DNA of 64,000 nucleotides. Source: Ustulina deusta (taxonomy: Eukaryota; Ascomycota; Sordariomycetes; Xylariales; Xylariaceae). Below are positions 55,301 through 64,000 of the stretch, piece by piece (the first letter of the stretch is position 1; each line of letters opens with the position of its first letter). A program made the translations under genes and the position numbers. The stretch covers positions 310,001 to 374,000 of the forward strand of contig JAJNNX010000035.1 in the NCBI GenBank assembly GCA_023159155.1, in the 5' to 3' direction. The notes under the pieces are model-generated. The model saw nothing but the letters and a program-made list of their open reading frames with translations, was not told the origin of the DNA and did not search any database.

Positions 55301-58059
55301 GCTATGTGCTGTATGTTGTTTGTGTCGCAAATTTAGTAAATTCTGCATGAGATCATCTGCGGTTTGCAACCCTGACTAAGTACCTACGTAGGGACAAGAA
55401 GAGGACCGGAAGCTGAGCATGCAAGTCTACTCCCAACTTGCGCGTTGCGAGTGCTGAAGATATATTTTCGTGTGGCGCAAGCGAACCAAAAATATAGAGC
55501 AATTCGAAAGATAGTTTTGGGAATCTTATTATGGCGCCCCAGTTCTGTCGTTCGCATCATGCTACTATATCTGCTAGGCATGGTAATTTGGTATGCGACC
55601 TTCGGATGTTGTCGGTATTTAATAATCGCCGAACATGACTAGCCAGAGTCTTGAGACTAACATTCCATATGAGATGAAGGTCAAGCTAAGACAGAGGTGA
55701 GTGATGAGTAGATAAACTTGGACAAGGAGTCCTTCGTCCACCATAATTGACATTGAGCATTGAATAGTGAGTGATCTATCTAGGTACGTGCCCAATCTCC
55801 CTCTAGAGCGCTAGAAATCCCGGGCGAGCTGAGACACCCTGGGCTCTGACAATATCAATGCAGGGGCAAGGTAGCGTACCAGGGACTTGGAAGCTAGCAA
55901 TCTACGGTGGACGATAGTCTAGTGTACACTGACCTAGCGTACTTAGTGTGATTATGGGGTGGAGACGAGTTACTGAGGTCTTGGTTGGCAGGGGCTGTCT
56001 ATCGAAACGAGTCCTTTGATGCCGGGCAAGAAGAGAAATGGTGTAGTTTGTCCTGCATGTTAGCTGTTGCCAGTGCCGGAGATTGTTGCACCTGGACACA
56101 CTAGCCAGAGGCAGAAAGAATTCTAGAACCATGGTAGACAATCCGCTACAGTACCTATCAGCTGGGTTCGTCGGTGGCTTAAGCCATATTCAGGGGAGCA
56201 ACTTCCTTTCGGCATATCAGTAGAAAATGAGTCACTGGGGCTATTGGGGGTAAATTCTGAATAGAATGCAAGTGATGAGTCTTGTGCGCATGAATCATCG
56301 TGCTGGGTTGTGCATACAATCCAAGTTCCAATGTCTCACGTGACTCTATGTGGTCTGCCTCTTCGGATGAAAGTAGGTAGGTAATTGAGTAGGCTTGGCA
56401 TGAGCTGTCAATTGATCAATGGCCATAATAGCTAGAGAAGTCGAAGTAACTAACCTACGTCGGGTTCTGCGCCGCAGTCTGATAATTGTTAGGGACTCCG
56501 CCGGCGATGCCGTCTGGTGTAGTGGACGGACTACTGGCGGACTGCAGTCCGCGCACCGGACTACGAGCCGATAGGCCTTCCATTGCGGAACGATGAGTCG
56601 TTGTACTCACAAACGGCTTTTACATGACAAACTGATGCCCCGTTTTGCACAAGCCGATCCCTCGGGCGACAGAAGTGGGCAGTGGCTAGTTGGTTATTGG
56701 GGCTGTTTGGCTGGCTAGAAGCCACTTTTGAGGCGCAGCTCACCCGGCAATAGTCATACGACCCGGTCGCCAATACCCGCTCTGGACATCCTTAACACGC
56801 TTAGCAACTTGACACCCTTGACACCCTTGACAGGCCGTTGAGCGGGGATCTCGAACGTGGAGACTAGATAGATAGGCGATTGGGTGACTTGCGAAGGAAT
56901 CCCGCACTTGGCAAGGAACTGATGCCATGACGAGGATCGCGCAAGGCACCCGCAAGGCTGACAGCCTCATTCAGGGTTCACCTCCCACCGTTCGGCCGTT
57001 CGACCCCATAGCGAGGCATCGAGGTATCGAGGTCTGTCTGTCGACGGAGTGGGCCGTTATGTGGATTCCCAGTGAGCTCTTACCAGCACGGTAGTCCTGA
57101 TTTGGCATCTTCAACAACGCGTCCACTTGGACGGCAAGTCTCGATTAGCCGCCAGATAGGGTCATAATTACCCCAGCAGCCGACGCCAGCTGTGCAGGGA
57201 ACAAGCAAATGACATACATGGCAGACTGGGCAAGAGTATTCGCAACCAGGGTTTCTTCGGTGTATGGTTTTGTTATTTTCCCTTTTCCCCTTGTGTCGGT
57301 GAGGGCAGACTCTAAGAGTCTTTCGGTATGCATCTTGCGACATGCCTCGAGCGACTGTCGTGGTCCAGGGAAGGGTTGCGGTAACCCGGGTGGTCAGGTC
57401 TACCTCTCTTCCATCGACGAGACATGGACTGTCGGCTATCAACGCTTGGATGTGAAAGAGTATATACAGTATAGCATACGCCAAGTGGGTGGAATTGATG
57501 GGTCCTCGACAAATGGTCTGCGACGCGGGCGTTCTGGGCCTGACCCAGAAGCCTGGGATGGTGACATGGTGACTGTCCGCCATCGTAGATCTCGTCAGCG
57601 ATGAGATGATCAGGGTCTGTCTTAGATAGCGTCCGTCTTTGTTTCAGATTTTCAGGCAGGCAGGCAAACAAGGCTGACGCTACTGCAAGTTGTGAGAACA
57701 AGGTAAGGAACAAGGTCCGTATGTCTTGGGTGCTAAAGTAGTGAACCGAGTGTACAAATCTCACCTCCCGCTGGATGCTGTAGACTGTTCTGTAGTGTAT
57801 GAATGAGGTAGAGGAGGGAGCTGAGTACAAGGGCTATGTTCTTCCGCCGTGGCGTTTATTGGTTGTTGGTACGATGCACGCAATCCCAGCACCTACATGT
57901 AGACACATATACCTCCCTACCATGTGGGTAGGTCACCTACTGCCTACTTAGGCAAGGTACGTACCTGGCTGTTGCCCGCTATTTCGCTATTTGGCCAAAG
58001 CTTGAGGGACGCCATGCCAGCCACTAAAACAGATCAACCCTGGGGTACTGAACAGATGC

Positions 58060-58193
58060 CTTATGTACCTAGGTAGGTACTTGGTTACTAGGTACTCTGG
58101 GTATCAGGCAGGTTAGCAGGAAAAGGTGTGGGGCTTAATGGACTGGTCCTCAGAATACATGGTAGCTGTACATACCTAGGTACCTATCTACCT
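58060..58193. repeat. TACCTAGGTA repeat cluster
   Basis: Repeated GTACCTAGGTAGGTACTTGG, ACTAGGTACTCT and CATACCTAGGTACC units with self-complementary CCTAGG and GGTACC cores. Same family as the clusters at 44.5 and 45.0 kb. Confidence 0.7.
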
Positions 58194-60614
58194 TACAACT
58201 CAACTTGATTTCTAAGGTACCTAACTTCCTATGTGTATGAAAGACAATTTCCTATACTCGGCCTGGTGGATTCGTCGTTATTCTCCTTGCACCCCTAGCG
58301 ACTTGTAGCTAACGTACTGCAAATTGAATCGTCTATTCTACAATGCAACCGTCAAACCATCAACCTGACATGGTTCCCTGCATGTGTTGTAGGACAACGT
58401 CGATCGCCTGTGGGAGCTAACGCCGGGCGTACCATAGCCAATCGTGACACTGAGGGTGCATGCAACGCACCCGGGAAACCTACTACCTAGTATAGCATTG
58501 CAGATAGATATTCAGCCCTACCAGACACAGTTACACAGCTTCTCATTGCACTCACCGTGGAAACACCGTTCACAATGGCATTCAACGCCATCACCCAAGC
58601 TTCAGATTCCGGCCTTAGATATGAGTCAACCAAGGCGGTCTTGCAACTGCGTATATACGTACAAATATATGCTACCATCACCTCATCCAAATGTTGCCTT
58701 AGGTACCTAATGTTCCTATTTGCTCACCGAAACTGCCTAACCCGGTAGCGGCCGATGAGACGGCGAACGCCAGAGTAGCAAATCTACGCATTCACGAATT
58801 ACTATCTATAGGTATATCATCACTGGAAGACCAGAGAAAGGCTTATGTTATCCCTGTCATATGATGTAAGTACTATACAGTGAATCTACGACACCTGTTT
58901 GTCAGAGGCCAGCTCGGCAGACCTTGGACAAACCCCCGAATGCCGTCAGCACAGAGTGGAGAATGACGGTGGAGGGTCGAGGAATCACAACGCCATAACC
59001 CAGCTAGGGACTATCTATACCCATTGCAAACAATCAAAGTCGTGTACAGGAAGAAGTTCTGGGCATGAAAAGACATTCGCTTCGCTATCTACCCGTGATG
59101 GCGCCATGAACCTACTCAGGTACTCATTTCGCGAGGGCCAACTATTGCATCAGGGAAGAGTGTCGCGACTGGTTGGTCGGATTTTAGGCTTTCGGGATCC
59201 CGTCGCGTGTGGGCGGGATCCCATTCCGATCTCAGGCGTGGTAAAACGGCATGGAACAACTGCGTGGGCGGGTAGATAGTTACCGATAATCCCCGTCGAC
59301 CGAACTTGACTCGATCCTTTCATAAAATGTATGTTTAGAATACGTGGAAACACCGGTCCTCAGCAACGATTTGACATATCCATGCTCTTTGTTGTCGAAG
59401 TATCAAGAATGCCTAGAGAGATACACATGTCATCAACATACACACCAAGCACACACTCAAGTAACATAACGACCTATCTTTAAAACTAATAATTCAGGAC
59501 TGCGGCTGTTCGGACGGGGCCCGGGCAGGAAAGAATCGGCCATTTGTCAGATACCGGCGTTCTCGTGACACCAACAAGACTCTAAATCGGGTCTTGCAAA
59601 GCCATGCCTATCTTTGTACATACAGAGACGTCTTGTCTTGTCGCTAAGAGCCCATATTAGTCGAGCACCCTCGGTCCGTCTGTCTCGTAGAATAATTATC
59701 CCTGTTGACGGGAGGCTTTTCAGCGGAACAGGCCCCTTTGAAGTTAGTTCATCTGCTATTTTTTGCGGCTTGGCGCAGCAGCCATTAGTGTGGGTAACGT
59801 CAATGACTGTAGCAAGTATTCTACATGCCTTACCCCGGTAAATACTTTTGTTTACCAGATAGACTCGAGAGAGCCAATCTTTCTGGAATAGATTCCTCAG
59901 GACCTCTACGCCAGGACTATCAGGTTGAGGGTTGCCCGCCGCAAAATGCCCTACTATGTATGCCTCGGTAGGTACTACACTACCACTGTCCTGGGCTATT
60001 ACCGGGCCTGCGAAGTGGGCTATAAGCGCTCTATAAAAAAAGTACAGTACCTACCCTGCCTGCCTATTTGCATACATAGTTCCTCGCATTGCTGCGCCCA
60101 CAGGGAACCGATACACGCAGTGAGGTAGGTACCCGGGAAGTCTCGATTATCACAGGATCTACCTAATCCTTACTTCGTGTGCACCCAGTACTAGTACTTT
60201 GTGCCGGTGCAGTCTGGACGGATATATGTGGTTAGTCTAGGGGCGGTATGACTCCCCTTCCAGGTTTGGAGTAAGTACTGCGGTACCTACACGACAGCGC
60301 GCTACGCTGCGCTTGGGTCTTGAACCATTTTTACCCAGACCTAGAATAGCTAGTGGAGGCACAACCCTCGTCACAACTTCTTCTCACTGCCCAGAGAACG
60401 AAGAGCGCACTGATCTGCTCGTACTAACTGCCCAGGTACCCTGACGCGTGCTAGTGCGGCGTATAGAGCGCATGGTTTCCCTGGCGGATGGATACCTGTT
60501 CGCCAAACGACGACCGCTCGCTCTTACGCTCTCTGCTAGTGTGGACGGACAGACAGACCTTTGACCTTTACTCATCGTCATGCCGGGACAGCACCGGCCG
60601 CCATAGCCCATCAC

Positions 60615-60636
60615 GACCATGACCATGACCATGACC
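60615..60636. repeat. GACCAT microsatellite
   Basis: Three and a half tandem GACCAT units (GACCATGACCATGACCATGA). A simple repeat in otherwise non-coding DNA. Confidence 0.75.
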
Positions 60637-61353
60637 TAGTCTGGGTGACCGAGGGACCCAGGTATCCCAGGCAATCCGAGGTCTCGCAGCTATCCATGGC
60701 AAGGCACCTAACCCGCCTACCGACCTGCGAGCGACCTGCTCCCTACCTGCCATCCCATCTCCTCCCAGCATCGTCATCGTCATCCTCTTCCTCTCCCTCC
60801 TCCCCCATCCCCATCCCCTGCGCCGCCCTCCGCGACCCGGGTCACGGCTGACCTGCATACAAGCGTATGGGTCTGCGATGTGCCATCCGTCGGTTTCGGT
60901 AAGATGCTCTTTCGTCACTGCTGCCTTCTATCTCAGGCCCTTGTCGGGTCCTTCCTAGGCTGCAAGCCTATAAGGCTGCGATGGCTTCCTCTGCTGGCGC
61001 TTGTTCTAAGCCCTTCGACTCATCGCCAGGTCATCTGCTCTCTCGCTACACGCCCTTTTCTTTCGTCTGCTCGGTTAGACAGCCGCTTCTTAATATAATC
61101 GTGTTTCCTTGCTGTCACCTTCTCGGCCCTGTTGCTGCCTTGTCCTGACTAATACGACACACTGCTCCTCGCCCTCGTCTATATCAACCATAGCGTGATC
61201 CCAAGTCAAGTTGATTGCCACCTTCACTGACTGTGTCTTTACCTTTCTGCCTGGCTCTCTCCCCTTCTCTCTCTCAGATACCACTTGGTTCGCTTAGAAC
61301 ACTACATACATCGTCTTCGACATATATCTTCACTTGTCCAAGTCGAAACCACA

Positions 61354-61602
61354 ATGTGCTTCCAAGTAGTCGAGGTGTATGCGGTTTGCCGTTGCCTCTA
61401 CTACCAGCATGCCGTCGATCGATGTGCCGCATATGGCCGCCCCGGGCACCAGGTCTCGAAGAAAACCATTCCCGTCGGTTATGCCTGCTCCGTGCACTCG
61501 CAATCAAGCAGCCACGGGGCCTATGCTGGTGGGCAAAATTACTCAGACTCGGGCTATTACAGCAGCCACTCGAGCCGGGACTCATATCGCCAGGGTCGGT
61601 GA
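61354..61602 (+). CDS. Small cysteine-rich conserved fungal protein (hypothetical)
   Basis: An 82-residue protein beginning MCFQVVEVYAVCRCLYYQHA, followed by VDRCAAYGRPGHQVSKKTI, VGYACSVHS and a Ser/Tyr/Gly-rich tail (DSGYYSSHSSRDSYRQ). The block of Cys and His residues (C2, C12, C14, H19, C24, H32, C44, H47) could bind one or two metal ions. This matches my memory of a short protein widespread in Pezizomycotina that starts MC-[HF]-Q and has CRCLYY and VGYxC motifs; it has no assigned function. No signal peptide or membrane segment. ATG at 61354 follows CACA in a pyrimidine-rich leader; the frame is open upstream to 61285 without another ATG. Confidence 0.65.
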   Translation: MCFQVVEVYAVCRCLYYQHAVDRCAAYGRPGHQVSKKTIPVGYACSVHSQSSSHGAYAGGQNYSDSGYYSSHSSRDSYRQGR

Positions 61603-64000
61603 AGTGTCTTGTCTTCGGTAATGGGCTACCGCACGTGGCAGATTTCCCCATTGACTACTTTTGAATTTGGGCATTGGGTCTCGTACCTCTATTCGTTTCG
61701 ACCTCGGCCGAGTACTTCCTCGCCATTGCGCCGGCCGTCTCAGTTATCAGTCCTGCTGGTGGGCTATGATCGCATTATGTCATCCTCGGCCCCATCTACC
61801 CTCCGGTGAGGCAATACTACGGTGTATCTCGGGCTAGCCTGCAAATGATCCGGCCTGATATTGGAGCGTGCTACGATACCACGGCGAGGGCATAAGTTAT
61901 CGAAGACGTGAACGAAGAGATGACATGCTTGGACGAAAATTAATTCATTCTCCCGACAACAACCTCTCTTAGGCCTTTCTACCCTCGGTTGTTACATCCT
62001 TGGCCACACGGCACAAGATGATCACGATTTCACTTGAGACGCCTTCGACAATACAATACGCCTTTCATTCCGGCCTTTTCCGTTTCTCTGGCACTAGACT
62101 TTCTTGGCTTCGACATAGCATCAGCGACGCTATGTAATTTTCGCAACAGTCATGACAACTTGCGAAATATTTGGTGTTAGTCACTTCGTTGACGGCACTC
62201 CAAATATGACGCTACGATTTGGATGGTCCCGTCACGAAGAGACCCGCAGGATCGAGCATGACTACACTTTACAGCATTTTTTGGGTTATGGGTTTACGGG
62301 TTTACGCATTGATGGGGAATAGAGATATACCAGGCGTTTTATTGGACTGGACGTGGTTTCTTGGGTTTTTGTTTGCATGGATAGAGTGCCCGGTCACATT
62401 TCCTACCAGATTTCTTCTCTTTACAGCGTCTACTTCATTTCCTTTATCTGGTGTTGATACATTTTCTCTTGTCTCTGATACATCGGCACTATTGCCATGT
62501 TGACTTCCATATCGCTCACTGCAGGCCAGCCGATTTGTGTAACAACACCACCAGGTTGCTCAGGCAGCAACATCATGTACTCTTACCCTCGTCGATCGAG
62601 GAAAAAAGCGCCAGAAACATGGGAGGGTAGGGGGGGAGCAGGAACTGGATTCCTCATCTCTGCCGCGAACGGTCGGCTCGATGTTCATATAGCTGCTTGG
62701 CACAGCTAGAGCACCGCTAGTGATGTCGGCTGGACTCGCTCCCTCACGCCTACCATGGCCTCCTTTCGCGGAGAGCTCTAAAAAGATTATTCGTCCGGCT
62801 ACGAAAGAGCTCGTTGTATTCAATATCTAGATAGGTAGTCTCTCAGTGGGACAAACAGAGAAGGAAATCGGTCGATTGTGGGGATGGATAGACTAGGCGT
62901 TTCCGAGCAGCATATATATTAATAAATCTGTTGACTTGAGCACCAGGCGGACACACTGCGCCGCACGGTTTCATCATCACCGCCTTAGAGACCGACATCG
63001 ACCGTTGTTGGCAGGATAGCACTGCCGAGAGCCCAGTGTGACCTTTGTTCTGATTTTGGATTCATCCAATGTAGCCAAGTATGTGGTATGTGAGCTATGT
63101 ATATCGACGGACCCTAGAAGAAGCTTAATGAAAGCTATTACTCAAAAAGTTCACTCGGGTCAAGGATACCCGTGTCTATCCGATACTATTATTACGCTGC
63201 ACTGTAACTGAATGCCGGGGGTGGCACAGGGTGGGTGAGATAGACACGTGCCTTTTGGCTGAGCCAGGATGACATATATCCTTTTGAAACAAACCAAGTC
63301 TAGACGAAAAAGGAAAGACAACTTTGAAGGGGTGGGGTGAGGATGAAACGAAAATATATGATTCATAGGTATATTATGCTTCGAAACGGTGTGATTTGAT
63401 TCTGTCATCACTTGTACGATATCGAAGGAAATACATTGTATACGTAGATGGGGATCAATCGTTGCAGGCTCCTTGCTGATCATGCCCATTCCCCGGGCTA
63501 GATAAGTCAGCTTCCCAACGGACCAACGAGGCGCGGTATATACCCAAGTAACCTGGCGCGAATCATTGACGCTCCATCTAGTCTAGGCAGAGCAGATAGG
63601 AACAACACCATTTCTGAGCCTTGCATATTGAATACGCAGGCATCTACACTAGATATCTACCAACCTGCCTGGCTGAGCTGAGTCGGAGGCGGCCTGCAGT
63701 AGTACTATACCGCATCTCCGCACTCACCGTCATCACGGTTCCATTCTAGGGTATAGACGTAGAAGCTCCGAATATGCCTTCACGTTGTGTCAGATAGCCA
63801 GTGTACGCTAGGATCTGGACGGGAGGCCGCCATCCATCTTCCCACGCTACAGCCTGTTGGTCTGGCTAGACTGCTTGCGGTGACTGGCGGGGATTGGGAT
63901 AAAAGACCCCTGCCCTTTCCCGTTATAGCGCAAGTAGTGTACCATGGATCCTGGGAGCTTGAGAAAACAGTTTCCTAGAGAGGAACTAGTTTAGGTAGTA
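61603..64000. other. 3' flank and intergenic DNA to the window end
   Basis: About 2.4 kb. The frames at 62219-62503 and 62497-62709 lack motifs and are not called. The sequence after 61602 is probably the 3' untranslated region of the small cysteine-rich gene. Nothing else is recognised. Confidence 0.5.

Larger units (their letters stand above)
55301..61353. other. Gene-poor intergenic region, right part
   Basis: About 6 kb. Overlapping frames on opposite strands at 57080-57604 are protein-length but unrecognised. Bases 57890-58195 are rich in TACCTA/AGGTA motifs. Bases 60560-60850 contain an ACCATG microsatellite and C/T-rich DNA, and 60900-61350 is pyrimidine-rich, probably the promoter and leader of the small gene at 61354. 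Confidence 0.5.

Noticed and set aside
56500..56580. tRNA-like string with GTGTAGTGGAC near 56516
   Set aside because: No matching acceptor stem, anticodon arm or T-loop (GTTCRANNC) at the right spacing.
57080..57604. Overlapping 167-codon (-) and 131-codon (+) frames
   Set aside because: Neither shows a domain, and they compete on opposite strands; no basis to choose either.

Overview
The window is nuclear DNA of a filamentous ascomycete (Pezizomycotina, most likely a Sordariomycete; the class is an inference). Nearly every recognisable gene carries short introns of 50-250 bases with GTATGT/GTAAGT-type donors, CTAAC-like branch sites and CAG/TAG acceptors. The proteins include fungal-type families: Zn2Cys6 and C2H2 regulators, a seven-helix fungal rhodopsin-domain (SAT4-type) membrane protein, and a PPxY arrestin. 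Intergenic DNA is long and littered with TACCTA/TAGGTA-type repeats. There are no operons, CRISPR arrays or phage genes.

Layout. 1-7 kb: one two-exon C2H2 zinc-finger gene (2056-3002) in long non-coding DNA that may hold gene relics. 7.3-15.6 kb: a Dot5/PrxQ-type peroxiredoxin (-), a mitochondrial NADP-isocitrate dehydrogenase (+) and an arrestin-like trafficking adaptor (-). 17.8-26.1 kb: an accessory-looking segment with a Zn2Cys6 regulator, a class II aldolase/adducin-domain protein, a rhodopsin-domain membrane protein and a GNAT acetyltransferase split by an apparent single-base frameshift. 26.9-43.8 kb: a dense block of conserved housekeeping genes: Nup133 (-), AFG1-like mitochondrial AAA ATPase (+), TRAPPC2L-like subunit (-), mitochondrial malonyl-CoA:ACP transacylase (-), AP-3 mu (-), U3 snoRNP protein Mpp10 (+) and a 96-residue DMAC1/DUF4536-like membrane protein (+). 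47.3-51.7 kb: a 1414-residue Pom1-type DYRK kinase (+). 51.7-64 kb: almost gene-free, with one conserved-looking 82-residue cysteine-rich protein at 61.35 kb.

Functional picture. Several products serve mitochondria (isocitrate dehydrogenase, AFG1, malonyl transacylase, DMAC1-like). Others serve membrane traffic (arrestin, TRAPP, AP-3), ribosome biogenesis and the nuclear pore (Mpp10, Nup133), redox defence (peroxiredoxin) and cell polarity/cycle (Pom1). They are not an obvious pathway. The only group that could be a small accessory system is the regulator-aldolase-membrane protein-acetyltransferase run at 17.8-26.1 kb.

The exon models were built by hand from reading frame, splice consensus and remembered family motifs. 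All joined models keep frame and total a multiple of three. No database search was possible.
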